Assembly (NCBI RefSeq): GCF_000423085.1 | Contig: NZ_AUHH01000017.1 | Location: 18,509 to 82,508, forward strand | Reading direction: 5' to 3' | Length of the DNA: 64,000 bases | From: Granulicoccus phenolivorans DSM 17626 = NBRC 107789 = JCM 15570 | Lineage (GTDB): Bacteria; Actinomycetota; Actinomycetes; Propionibacteriales; Propionibacteriaceae | Part shown: positions 27,405-35,878 of the stretch, piece after piece | Numbering within the stretch: position 1 is the first letter of the stretch | How the letters are laid out: every line of letters begins with the position of its first letter | Translations under genes and position numbers: made by a program | Notes under the pieces: generated by a model | The model's input: the letters and a program-made list of their open reading frames with translations, nothing else | The model's database searches: none | Told to the model about the DNA's origin: nothing

Positions 27405-28798
27405 GCGAGTTCGACATCTGCGTCCTCGGTGGTGGCCCCGGTGGCTACGCCTCCGCGCTGTACGCCGCCTCCGCCGGCCTCAAGGTCGCAATCGTGGAGA
27501 AGGACACGATGGGCGGCACCTGCCTGAACCGGGGCTGCATCCCGGCCAAGGGCCTGCTGCAGGCCGCCGAGGTGTATCGCACGGTGGGTCATGCCGACAC
27601 CTTCGGGTTCAAGGTCCCCCAGGGCGAGACCACGATCGACTGGCCCCAGGTCAACAAGCGCAAGCAGGGCGTGGTCGATCAGCTGGTCAAGGGCCTGGAA
27701 GGCCTGCTGAAGCGGCGCAAGGTCACCCGCTTCGACGGCTTCGGCACGATGAACAAGGACGGCAAGGTCGTCGTCGACGGGAAGGTGATTGACGCCGACA
27801 ACGTGATCATCTGCTCCGGCTCGGTCCCCAAGGTGTTCCCGGGGATGGAGCTGGGCCCGCGGGTGTACACCTCCGATGAGGCGACCAACTCGACCTGGGA
27901 CAGCCTGCCCAAGTCGGTCGCGGTGATCGGCGGCGGCGTGATCGGGGTCGAGTTCGCCTCGGTCTACATCGACATGGGGGTGGAGACCACCCTGCTGGAG
28001 TTCATGCCGGATCCGATCCTGCCGATCGGCACCGACCGGGAGGTCGCCAACACCGTCGCCAGGAGCCTGCAGAAGCGGGGCGTCAAGGCGATCGGCGGCG
28101 CCAAGGTCGGCAAGCTCGAGGACACCGGCAAGAGCGTCAAGGTGCCCTACGAGCGCAAGGGCAAGCAGGAGCAGATCGAGGTCGATCAGGTCCTGATCGC
28201 GGTCGGCCGGACCCCGGCGACCTCGGGCCAGGGCTTCGCCGAGGCCGGCGTCAAGATCGACGACCGCGGCTTCGTCGAGGTCGACTTCAACACCATGGCG
28301 ACCTCCCGCAAGAACGTGTACGCCGTCGGTGACTGTGTGAACAGCCCCGGCCTGGCGCATGTGGCGTACGCGGAGGCGATCGTCGCGGTCAAGTCGATCC
28401 TGGGCGAGAACCCGGTTCCGGTGGACTACCAGAACGCGCCGTTCATCGTCTACTCGCACCCCGAGATTGCCTGGGTGGGGCTGTCGGAAGAGGCCGCCAA
28501 GGAGCAGGGGATCGAGTACGAGGTCAAGAAGCATCCGTGGCCCGGCAACGGCCGCGCGATGATCGTCGGCGAGACCGAGGGCATGTTCAAGGTGCTGGCC
28601 AAGCCGAACGACGGGCCCATCATCGGCTGGCATATGTCCGGCCCGTGGGCGTCGGAGCTGATGAACAGCGGCTATTACGCGGTGAACTGGGAGGCGACGC
28701 CGTCCGATGTCGCGCACCTCATCCACGCCCACCCGTCGCTGTCGGAGCTCATCGGCGAGACCATGATCACCTTCTCCGGCCGCTCGCTGCACGGCTGA
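27401..28798 (+). CDS. lpdA: Dihydrolipoyl dehydrogenase (E3)
   Basis: E3 reoxidises the lipoyl arm and passes electrons to NAD. The 465-residue flavoprotein has the FAD motif VLGGGPGGYAS, the redox disulfide GGTCLNRGCIPAK, the NAD motif VIGGGVIGVEFAS, the FAD-binding YAVGDC and the active-site His-Glu in HAHPSLSELIGE. It overlaps E1beta by four bases and precedes E2 by 22 bases. Confidence 0.94.
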   Translation: MSEFDICVLGGGPGGYASALYAASAGLKVAIVEKDTMGGTCLNRGCIPAKGLLQAAEVYRTVGHADTFGFKVPQGETTIDWPQVNKRKQGVVDQLVKGLEGLLKRRKVTRFDGFGTMNKDGKVVVDGKVIDADNVIICSGSVPKVFPGMELGPRVYTSDEATNSTWDSLPKSVAVIGGGVIGVEFASVYIDMGVETTLLEFMPDPILPIGTDREVANTVARSLQKRGVKAIGGAKVGKLEDTGKSVKVPYERKGKQEQIEVDQVLIAVGRTPATSGQGFAEAGVKIDDRGFVEVDFNTMATSRKNVYAVGDCVNSPGLAHVAYAEAIVAVKSILGENPVPVDYQNAPFIVYSHPEIAWVGLSEEAAKEQGIEYEVKKHPWPGNGRAMIVGETEGMFKVLAKPNDGPIIGWHMSGPWASELMNSGYYAVNWEATPSDVAHLIHAHPSLSELIGETMITFSGRSLHG

Positions 28799-28820
28799 CC
28801 CCTACCGAGGAAAGAACGCT

Positions 28821-30497
28821 ATGTCTGACGAAATCAATGTCGTGACCATGCCGAAGCTCGGTGAGACGGTCACCGAGGGCACTATCGGCAGCTGGTTGAA
28901 GAATGTCGGCGACACCGTCGAGTTCGACGATCCGCTGTTCGAGGTCTCCACCGACAAGGTCGATTCGGAGATCCCCAGCCCGTACGACGGGGTGATCCTG
29001 GAGATCCTGGTGCCGGCCGGGGAGACCGTCCCGGTGGGCACCGAGGTGGTCAAGATCGGTGCGCCGGGCGCCAGCCTGGACTCGGCTCCCGCGTCACCCG
29101 CTGCGGCGCCCGCTGCCGAGGCGGCTCCGGCCGCCGCGGCGCCGGCTCCCGCAGCCGGTGGGTCGGGCTTCGCCGGGGCGGTGCATGACCTGACCATGCC
29201 CAAGCTCGGCGAGACCGTGGCCGAGGGCACCATCGGCGCGTGGCTGAAGAACGCCGGTGACAGCATCGAGTTCGACGATCCGCTGCTCGAGGTCTCCACC
29301 GACAAGGTCGACTCGGAGATTCCCAGCCCGTACGACGGGGTGTTGCTGGAGATCCTGGTGCCGGCCGGGGAGACCGTCCCGATCGGCACCGTGATCGCCC
29401 GGATCGGGGAGCCCGGCGCCGAGGGTGCGGCGGCTGCTGCCCCCGCGGCTGCGCCGAGCGCTCCGGCGGCGACCGGTGCTGCTCCGGCAGCCGGCGACGG
29501 TAAGCCGGCGGCAGCCGGTGGGGCCGGGGTCATGCTGTCGCCGCTGGTGCGGCGACTGGCCGCCGAGCACAATCTCGATGTGTCGCAGATCAGCGGCACC
29601 GGGGCCGGCGGCCGGGTTCGGCGGGAAGACGTCGAGCAGGCCATCGCCTCCGGTGGTGCCAAGGCGGCTCCGGCCGCGGCGGCTCCCGCGGCGGCTGCGG
29701 CTGCTCCGGCGGCCAAGCCCGCCGCGGCGGCTGCTCCGGCGGCCTCCGGCGGGTTCGTCGCGACCCAGGTGCCCGGCACCAACGATCCGCGCGACCGCAC
29801 CGAGAAGCTCTCCCGGATGCGGCAGGCGGTCGGCAACGGGATGCTCAACTCCCGCGCGCTGGCTCCGCAGGTGTGGGCGTCGATCGAGGTCGACTACGAG
29901 AACATCGAGAACGTCCGCAAGAAGTACAAGAATGAGTTCCGGGCCCAGACCGGGGCCGGCCTGTCGTACTTGGTCTTCATCGCGCGGGCGGTCTGCGAGA
30001 TCCTGCACAAGTACCCGGCGGTGAACTCCTCGCTGGACTGGGAGGCCAAGACCCAGACCTTCCATCCGTACGTGAACCTCGGGATCGCGGTGGACATGGA
30101 CGAGCAGGGCCTGGTCGTTCCGGTCATCAATGACGCCGATCAGCTGAATCTGCGGGGCATCGCCACGCAGATCAAGGCGAAGGCGGGGTTGGCCCGGGGC
30201 AAGAAGCTCGGCGCCGATCAGATGCGCGGTTCGACCTTCACCATCACCAACCCCGGTCCGGTGGAGTCGTACGCGTCCTCGCCGATCATCAACCAGCCCA
30301 ACTCGGGGATCCTGTGCACCGACGGGGTCCATCGCAAGCCGGTTGCGGTCGGGGACACGATCGCGATCCACCACATCGGCATCATCGGCCTGGTCTACGA
30401 CCACCGGTCCTTCGATGGCGTGACCACCGGCAAGTTCCTGCTCGACCTGCGCAATGTGCTGCAGGATCGGGATTGGGAGGCCGAGCTGGGGCTCTGA
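28821..30497 (+). CDS. Dihydrolipoyl acyltransferase (E2), two lipoyl domains
   Basis: The 558-residue core subunit carries two N-terminal lipoyl domains (around residues 1-80 and 120-200), each with the lipoyl-lysine motif EVSTDKVDSEIPSPYDG, joined by Ala/Pro linkers. The E1/E3-binding domain (LSPLVRRLAAEHNLDVS) follows, then the catalytic domain ending in YDHRSFDGVTTGKFLLDL with the HXXXDG active site. The two lipoyl domains are almost identical in DNA, a sign of recent duplication or ongoing homogenisation. It is the last gene of the operon before a strong terminator. Confidence 0.93.
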   Translation: MSDEINVVTMPKLGETVTEGTIGSWLKNVGDTVEFDDPLFEVSTDKVDSEIPSPYDGVILEILVPAGETVPVGTEVVKIGAPGASLDSAPASPAAAPAAEAAPAAAAPAPAAGGSGFAGAVHDLTMPKLGETVAEGTIGAWLKNAGDSIEFDDPLLEVSTDKVDSEIPSPYDGVLLEILVPAGETVPIGTVIARIGEPGAEGAAAAAPAAAPSAPAATGAAPAAGDGKPAAAGGAGVMLSPLVRRLAAEHNLDVSQISGTGAGGRVRREDVEQAIASGGAKAAPAAAAPAAAAAAPAAKPAAAAAPAASGGFVATQVPGTNDPRDRTEKLSRMRQAVGNGMLNSRALAPQVWASIEVDYENIENVRKKYKNEFRAQTGAGLSYLVFIARAVCEILHKYPAVNSSLDWEAKTQTFHPYVNLGIAVDMDEQGLVVPVINDADQLNLRGIATQIKAKAGLARGKKLGADQMRGSTFTITNPGPVESYASSPIINQPNSGILCTDGVHRKPVAVGDTIAIHHIGIIGLVYDHRSFDGVTTGKFLLDLRNVLQDRDWEAELGL

Positions 30498-30516
30498 GCG
30501 CGCCAGCTGCAGCAAC

Positions 30517-30557
30517 CCGGAGGCCGGGCCCGCATGGGCCCGGCCTCCGGCGTTTTT
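30517..30557 (+). terminator. Rho-independent terminator after E2
   Basis: A perfect 15-bp stem, CCGGAGGCCGGGCCC (30517-30531) and GGGCCCGGCCTCCGG (30536-30550), with loop GCAT, is followed by CGTTTTT. This is the clearest intrinsic terminator in the window and closes the dehydrogenase operon. Confidence 0.92.
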
Positions 30558-30618
30558 CCGGTCCGACGTCAACCCCGTCGCCTGCCGGGTAAAGTGAGGG
30601 CTCAGGAGAGGGGGCAGG

Positions 30619-31098
30619 ATGGCCGGGCGGGATCTCTATCGCACGGTGATCCGCACCGTGTTCGCGGTGCTGTTCATCGTCGGAGGTTTCACCCACATCG
30701 TGCTGGGCCGCTTGGTGCCCGAGGCCTATGCGGTGTTCGGGGAGAATGCGCTGTTCCCGGCCCTGGCCGAGTTCTGGGACACCACGGTGATGCCGCAGAT
30801 CGGCTGGGTGACCCTGGCCCAGGCCGCCATTGAACTGGCCTGTGGCATCGGCCTGCTGCGGCACGGACTCCGGGTCCGACTCGCGGCCGCGGTGATCATC
30901 GTGATGCTCGCGGCGCAGTCGCTGATCGGGCTGGGGGTGACCGAAGCCGACCCGCTCACCGACGTGCTGGTCAATCGGGTCACCCCACTGGTACTGCTGG
31001 TCCTGGTGATCCCGCTGCTGACCGGACCGTCACCCGCGCCGTTCGGGGAGAAGTGGCGACGGTTGCTCACCTCGCGGAGCCCGCGGGCCGCCGCGTGA
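30619..31098 (+). CDS. Small integral membrane protein (DoxX-like)
   Basis: The 159-residue protein has four predicted membrane helices and an N-terminal TVIRTVFAVLFIVGGFTHIV followed by a second helix after the FW-DTTVMPQIGW stretch, resembling DoxX-type membrane proteins. Function is unknown. A TAAAGT box at 30590 and GGAGAGGG before the ATG support the start. The gene stands alone after the terminator and converges on the monooxygenase. Confidence 0.72.
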   Translation: MAGRDLYRTVIRTVFAVLFIVGGFTHIVLGRLVPEAYAVFGENALFPALAEFWDTTVMPQIGWVTLAQAAIELACGIGLLRHGLRVRLAAAVIIVMLAAQSLIGLGVTEADPLTDVLVNRVTPLVLLVLVIPLLTGPSPAPFGEKWRRLLTSRSPRAAA

Positions 31099-31101
31099 AC
31101 C

Positions 31102-32250
31102 TCAGCCCGCCCGGCCGGCGGGGACCGGCGTACGGTCCGGGGCGTGGTCGGTGGCGTGGTCGAAGCGCCGGGTGAGCGTACGCACGGCGTCGCGACCGGC
31201 GCGGTTCGCACCGACGGTCGACTGGGAGGGTCCGAAACCGATCAGATGGATCCGCGGATCGGCGGCTGCCTGAGTGCCGCGGACCGCGATTCCGCCACGC
31301 TCATTGGTCAGGTGCAGCGGCTGCAGGTGGTCGAGGGCGGCCCGGAATCCGGTCGCCCAGAGGATCACATCGAGTTCGGTGAAGCTGCCGTCGGCCTCGC
31401 GTACGCCGTGCGGCCGGATCGCGGTGAACATCGGTCGGCGGTTCAGGACACCCCGGTCCCGGGCGGCGATCGCGTACGGGGCCCAGCCCAGGCCGGTGTA
31501 GGAGACAACGCTGCGCGGGGCGTTTCCGGCCTCGGCATCGGCGGTCACCTTGGCGATGGTCTCCCGGCCCTCGATCTCGGAGCGGAACTCACCGCGGAAC
31601 TCCGGTTCGCGGCGGGTGTACCAATAGACCTCGGCCACCCGGGAGATCTCCTCGAGTTGCTGCAGCGCGGAGATGCCCCCGCCGACGATCCCGACCCGTT
31701 TGCCGGCGAACTCCTCCAGGGAGACGTAGTCGCGGGTGTGCAACTGGCGGCCGGCGAAGGTGTCCTGGCCGGGGTAGTGCGGTTGATGCGGGTTGTCCCA
31801 GGTGCCGGTGGCGTTGATGATGGCGCGGGTACGCCAGGTCCCGGCGTCGGTCTCCACCAGCAGGTCGCCCTCGGGGTCGGTGTCGGCGTACGAGACGCGG
31901 GACACCCGGACCGGGCGTTCGATGGCGAGACCCATCCGCTGTTCGTAATCGGCGAAGTAGCGCGGGATCGCGGTCCGGCTGGGCTCGGCCGGATCGATTG
32001 CGGGCTTGGCCAGGCCGGGCAGGTCGAAGATCCCGTTGACGGTGGCCATGTGCAGGGACTCCCAGCGATGTTGCCAAGCGCCGCCGGGAGCAGGGTTGGC
32101 ATCGAAGACGACGTAGGTACGCTCGGCGTCGGGATTGGTTCGGGCATCGAGGTAGCCGTTGCGGCTGAGGTGATAGCCGGCCGACAGTCCCGCCTGGCCG
32201 GCCCCGATCACGATGATCGTGGCGGTGCGTTCGCGGTGTGGCTGGCTCAT
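31102..32250 (-). CDS. Flavin-containing monooxygenase-like FAD/NADPH oxidoreductase
   Basis: The 382-residue protein has the FAD motif VIGAGQAGLSAGY, a second Rossmann motif VGIVGGGISALQQL for NADPH, and LDVILWATGFRAAL near the C-terminal flavin site. The order of FAD and NADPH motifs fits flavin-containing or Baeyer-Villiger-type monooxygenases. Substrate is unknown. AGGAGGATCTTC precedes ATG 32250. It follows the response-regulator gene on the same strand with a 73-base gap that contains an AT-rich dyad (32312-32326). Confidence 0.86.
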   Translation of the reverse strand: MSQPHRERTATIIVIGAGQAGLSAGYHLSRNGYLDARTNPDAERTYVVFDANPAPGGAWQHRWESLHMATVNGIFDLPGLAKPAIDPAEPSRTAIPRYFADYEQRMGLAIERPVRVSRVSYADTDPEGDLLVETDAGTWRTRAIINATGTWDNPHQPHYPGQDTFAGRQLHTRDYVSLEEFAGKRVGIVGGGISALQQLEEISRVAEVYWYTRREPEFRGEFRSEIEGRETIAKVTADAEAGNAPRSVVSYTGLGWAPYAIAARDRGVLNRRPMFTAIRPHGVREADGSFTELDVILWATGFRAALDHLQPLHLTNERGGIAVRGTQAAADPRIHLIGFGPSQSTVGANRAGRDAVRTLTRRFDHATDHAPDRTPVPAGRAG

Positions 32251-32311
32251 GAAGATCCTCCTGGTGCCGGACCGGACTGGGTCTGTGCCTACCACAACAC
32301 CGCAACAATGA

Positions 32312-32326
32312 TTAATATTTCAACTA
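32312..32326 (-). promoter_or_regulatory. AT-rich operator candidate before the monooxygenase
   Basis: TTAATATTTCAACTA contains an imperfect TTAA-N4-TCAA dyad and the 8-mer TTCAACTA, also found before the extradiol dioxygenase. Both may answer to the same regulator. Confidence 0.3.
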
Positions 32327-33019
32327 CTCCGGGTTCCCCTCGGCGTTGTCGTCGACCCGGACCAGCCCGCTCCGGTAGGCCCATACCGCGATCTGGAGTC
32401 GGTCCCGCAGCTGCAGTTTGCTCAGCAGGCGGGACACGTAGGTCTTCACGGTGGCTTCACTGAGAAACAGTCGCTCCCCGATCTCGGCGTTGGACAGCCC
32501 CTGGGCGACCAGGCGGACCACGACGGTCTCCCGCTCGGTCAGCCCGGCGAGTGCCGCCGACCGTGCCCCGGCCCGGGGGCGCGCGGTGAACCGGTCCAGC
32601 AGCCGGGTGATCAGCGCCGGCGCAAGCATCGACTCACCTCTGGCCACCACGCGTACGGCGTGCACCAGGTCATCGGGAGACACATCCTTCAGCAGGAAGC
32701 CCGAAGCACCGGCGCGAACGGCCTCGTACACATACTCATCCAGATCGAAGGTGGTCAGCACCAGCACCCTGGGTACCGGAGGCGGGAGTGCGCCGATCCG
32801 GCGGGTGGCTTCCACCCCGTCCAAGCGAGGCATCCGGATGTCCATCAGCACGACGTCGGGTCGCAGGTCCCCGACCACCTCGACTGCTTCGATACCATCG
32901 GCCGCCTCGCCGAGCACGGCCAGGCCGGCCCGCTCGAGAATCAGCCGGAAGCCGATCCGAACCAGCTCCTGATCATCGACGACCACCACCGAAGTCCGGG
33001 GCCGGGCCGGGTCGGTCAT
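32324..33019 (-). CDS. NarL/FixJ-family response regulator
   Basis: The 231-residue protein has a receiver domain (VVVDDQELVRIGF, phosphoacceptor Asp in DVVLMDIRMP, Lys in GFLLKDVSP) and a C-terminal LuxR-type helix-turn-helix (LTERETVVVRLVAQGLSNAEIG, EATVKTYVSRLLSKL). It overlaps its kinase gene by four bases. Targets are not known; the divergent membrane-protein gene at 34368 and the downstream monooxygenase are candidates. Confidence 0.93.
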   Translation of the reverse strand: MTDPARPRTSVVVVDDQELVRIGFRLILERAGLAVLGEAADGIEAVEVVGDLRPDVVLMDIRMPRLDGVEATRRIGALPPPVPRVLVLTTFDLDEYVYEAVRAGASGFLLKDVSPDDLVHAVRVVARGESMLAPALITRLLDRFTARPRAGARSAALAGLTERETVVVRLVAQGLSNAEIGERLFLSEATVKTYVSRLLSKLQLRDRLQIAVWAYRSGLVRVDDNAEGNPE

Positions 33020-34212
33020 GTCGGTTCCAGCGGTAGGGCGGCCCGGACGGTGAACCCGGCGTCGGTGGCTGCGATGTCGAGGTCGCCATCGAACAGTTCG
33101 ACCCGCTCGCGCATGCCGAGCAGCCCGTGGCCCGGCTTCTCGGTGTCGGGCCGCGCCGGGCCGGGGTCGGAGATCTCGACCAGGAGTTGGGTTGCCCCGA
33201 AGTCGAGGTGGACGCGGGCCCGGGTTGCCTCGGAGTGGCGGCGTACGTTGGTCAGGGCCTCCTGCACGATCCGGTACACCGTCAGGTCCAGCCCTGCCGG
33301 CAGGTCACACGGGGCGCCGGTCAGGTCGAGCACGACCGCCAGCCCGGCCTTGCGGGCCGAGGCAAGCAGATCCGGGAGCGCGGCGATCCCGGGCATCGGG
33401 GCCAGATCTCCCTCCCGTTCCGGATCGCGCAGCACGCCCACCAGACGGCGCATCTCGGTCAGCGCGCCACTGCCGGTGGTACGGATGGTGGACAGGGCCC
33501 GCCGGGCGAACTCGGGATCGTCCTCGACCACCTGTTCCGCGGCGCCGGCCTGCACCACGATCGTCCCGACCGAGTGCGCCACGATGTCGTGGAGTTCGCG
33601 CGCGATCCGAGCCCGCTCGTCGGCAATTGCCGCCAGGGCCTGCTCGCGCGCGGCGGCCTCGGCCACATGTGCCCGGACTGCCTCCTCAGCGGCGCGGTCC
33701 TCGAAGACGCGGAGTCCGCGCCCGACCAGCCAGACCAGAATCAGGAACGCCCAGTGGAACACCACCTCGTTGGGCGACTGCAGCAGTTCCATGGTGAGAT
33801 CACCCAGGACGACCGTCGCGGCCGAGGCCACCGTACCGAGCCAGAGGTAGCGCCCTCGGCCATGCCGCGCAATCGTGAACACGAGCACCAGCAGCGGCAC
33901 CATTTGCCCGAAGAACAGCAGCGAGAGATTCCCCGGCCCGACCACCATGCCCAGCACCGGCCACACGGCCAGTCCCCCCAACGCCCACCACCGACGGGCT
34001 CGGCGTACCGCGATGAACCCGGCGAAGGCCACTACAGCCACGCTGCCCAATACCGGAGAACCGTCACCCTGGACCGATTCCATCGGCAGCCAGATCTCGA
34101 CCAGGCCCACGGCGGCCAGCAGCACCGCGATTGCGATGTCCACCGCCCACTGGCGCCCGCTCAGCCGCTGCACGCCTTCAATGTAGCCCGCGGCCCCCGC
34201 CGGCGTCGTCAT
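33016..34212 (-). CDS. NarL-type sensor histidine kinase
   Basis: The 398-residue kinase has about five N-terminal membrane helices and no visible extracytoplasmic domain, so it probably senses within the membrane. The phosphoacceptor helix is ARIARELHDIVAHSVGTIVV, typical of HisKA_3 kinases, followed by the ATPase motif HGLLGMRERVELFDGDL. It is cotranscribed with the response regulator at 33019. Confidence 0.93.
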   Translation of the reverse strand: MTTPAGAAGYIEGVQRLSGRQWAVDIAIAVLLAAVGLVEIWLPMESVQGDGSPVLGSVAVVAFAGFIAVRRARRWWALGGLAVWPVLGMVVGPGNLSLLFFGQMVPLLVLVFTIARHGRGRYLWLGTVASAATVVLGDLTMELLQSPNEVVFHWAFLILVWLVGRGLRVFEDRAAEEAVRAHVAEAAAREQALAAIADERARIARELHDIVAHSVGTIVVQAGAAEQVVEDDPEFARRALSTIRTTGSGALTEMRRLVGVLRDPEREGDLAPMPGIAALPDLLASARKAGLAVVLDLTGAPCDLPAGLDLTVYRIVQEALTNVRRHSEATRARVHLDFGATQLLVEISDPGPARPDTEKPGHGLLGMRERVELFDGDLDIAATDAGFTVRAALPLEPT

Positions 34213-34367
34213 CCCTTAGTGGACACCGACGTCCTCTCAAGGGGCGGGAACTCGGGGAAAGTGACCCCCTCCGGGCACCGCAGCGGCTGCCGGAGACGGA
34301 TCCGGCGCACCTCCGCTCGTTCGTAACGTGGAATCAGACAAGAGTTCACCGAACCGAGGAGCCGACC

Positions 34368-35123
34368 ATGACACACGCACATCTCGAGCGACTGGGCACC
34401 GCGATCGCCCTGGTCGCCTGTGGCCTCACGACCGTGCTCAGCATCCTGCTGATGCCCGATTTCAGCGGCGATCAGGCCGCGCAATTGGCCGCGATCGCCG
34501 CCGCACCGGCAACCGCCACGATCTCGGCACTGTGCTTCGCCGGATCCCAACTGTTTCTCATCCTCGGGGTGCTCGGGGTGGCGCGGATGCTGCGGGATCG
34601 GGCTCCGGTGCTGGCACCGGTCGGCGCCGGCCTGATCGTGGTGGGGGCCTTCGGGCATGCGGTGTACGGCGGCATCACGCTACTGATGCTGACGATGGCG
34701 CAGGACCGGGGCAACAACGCGATCCATGCCGCGCTGCTGGCGCAGTCGCAGGAGGGGGCCGTGCTCCCGATGATGGTGGCCGGGCTGGTGGGGACCGTCC
34801 TCGGGTTCCTCGTGTTCGGCGTCGCGCTGTTGCGGGCGCGCTGGCCCTATCGGTGGATCGGCGCGGTGATGATCGGGTGGGTTCTCGTTGAGTTTGTCGG
34901 CGGCAACTTCTCCTCCTGGGCCGGGTACGCCTCCGCGGTGCTCTTCCTGGTGCTGTTCGGGGCCATGGCGGTTGCCGTGCTGCGCTCCCCGTGGGCGTAC
35001 TGGCAGACCGGGGGCCCGGCGCGGACCCGCACTGCGGATGAGGTTCCGGTCGCCGGTCCGACCGACTCCGCTCTCAGCCGCGAGGAAGCGACAGCTCGCG
35101 GAGCGGGTCGCCGCCATCGATGA
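34368..35123 (+). CDS. Polytopic membrane protein
   Basis: The 251-residue protein has six predicted membrane helices (starting LGTAIALVACGLTTVLSILL) and a polar C-terminal tail. No known family is recognised. The leader has CGAGGAG before ATG 34368. It is divergent from the kinase at 34212, a typical target position. Its last 50 bases overlap the convergent methyltransferase gene. Confidence 0.75.
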   Translation: MTHAHLERLGTAIALVACGLTTVLSILLMPDFSGDQAAQLAAIAAAPATATISALCFAGSQLFLILGVLGVARMLRDRAPVLAPVGAGLIVVGAFGHAVYGGITLLMLTMAQDRGNNAIHAALLAQSQEGAVLPMMVAGLVGTVLGFLVFGVALLRARWPYRWIGAVMIGWVLVEFVGGNFSSWAGYASAVLFLVLFGAMAVAVLRSPWAYWQTGGPARTRTADEVPVAGPTDSALSREEATARGAGRRHR

Positions 35124-35505
35124 AGAGTTTCGCCGCCGGGGTGAGGGCCGCCGCGATCCGCGCGAGCGCGGCCCTTCCGGCTTCGGGGTGACGGCCGTCC
35201 AACGCCCCGACGCGGACCGCGAAGGCCAGATCGAACGGCGCCTCACCGGGCAGGAGCACCAGGTCCTCGGCGGCCACCTGCCGAACGCTCAGGGTCCCGG
35301 CGGCGATCTCGGCGGCGGCGTTCTGTTCGGTCTGGGCGACACCTTTTGGGGAGCGGTCGATCACCAGGATGTGCCCGTCCCCGAGGCGCCGCGCCACCTC
35401 CCGGGCGGCGGCGCCGGGGGCCCCGCCGATCTCCAGGACGCGCATCCCGGGTGCCAGCGGCAGGGCGTCGACGATGGCGGCGAGGCGGGGCGAGAGCGTA
35501 CCCAT
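35074..35505 (-). CDS. Small SAM-dependent methyltransferase
   Basis: The 143-residue protein shows motif I VLEIGGAPGAAAREVA, motif II ILVIDRSPKGV and a later FDLAFAVRVGALDG. It is short for the class I fold; the C-terminal strands beyond FIDGGDP are brief. It could be a compact methyltransferase or a degenerate one. Its 3' end overlaps the convergent membrane-protein gene by 50 bases. Confidence 0.75.
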   Translation of the reverse strand: MGTLSPRLAAIVDALPLAPGMRVLEIGGAPGAAAREVARRLGDGHILVIDRSPKGVAQTEQNAAAEIAAGTLSVRQVAAEDLVLLPGEAPFDLAFAVRVGALDGRHPEAGRAALARIAAALTPAAKLFIDGGDPLRELSLPRG

Positions 35506-35553
35506 CGCCCCAGCCTACGACCCTGTGGTCCCCGGGCCGAGCCCCCCGCGCGG

Positions 35554-35721
35554 TCAGGAGCCGACCGCGTACCGGAAGTAGAAAGCCCCGAACAGCAGAA
35601 CCACCCCGACGTTGGCCGCCAACCGCGGCCACAGGTGGTCCCGGAAGACGACGACATCCAGGGTGAGGATGGTCCCCACCATCGCGACGACGTAGATGGC
35701 AATGACGACCGCCCTGGACAT
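35554..35721 (-). CDS. Small two-helix membrane protein
   Basis: The 55-residue protein reads MSRAVVIAIYVVAMVGTILT and ends LLFGAFYFRYAVGS, with two hydrophobic spans around a charged VVFRDHLWPRLAANV loop. Similar short hydrophobic proteins are common in actinomycetes and have no known function (from memory). It starts at ATG 35721 inside longer frames and would be missed by a length cut-off. Confidence 0.7.
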   Translation of the reverse strand: MSRAVVIAIYVVAMVGTILTLDVVVFRDHLWPRLAANVGVVLLFGAFYFRYAVGS

Positions 35722-35866
35722 GTCAGCCTCCGACCGGCAGCGGTGGGTGGTCGCGTCCCAGCGGGCGGCTCGTCGCTCACGGCTGTGACTCGATCCTACC
35801 GCTGCCCAACCGGCCGGCCCGGACGACTGCACCGCACCCGCCGCCGGTTCGGCCGAGGCGGGCGGA

Positions 35867-35872
35867 TACTCT
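35867..35872 (+). promoter_or_regulatory. -10 box of ald (TACTCT), leaderless
   Basis: TACTCT is separated from the ald ATG by six bases (GCGGGG), so translation would start at the first base of the transcript. Confidence 0.5.
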
Positions 35873-35878
35873 GCGGGG

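Noticed and set aside
28802..29848. Ala-rich minus-strand frame opposite E2
   Set aside because: It arises from the Ala/Pro linkers and lipoyl repeats of the E2 gene, has no domain, and would overlap E2 completely.
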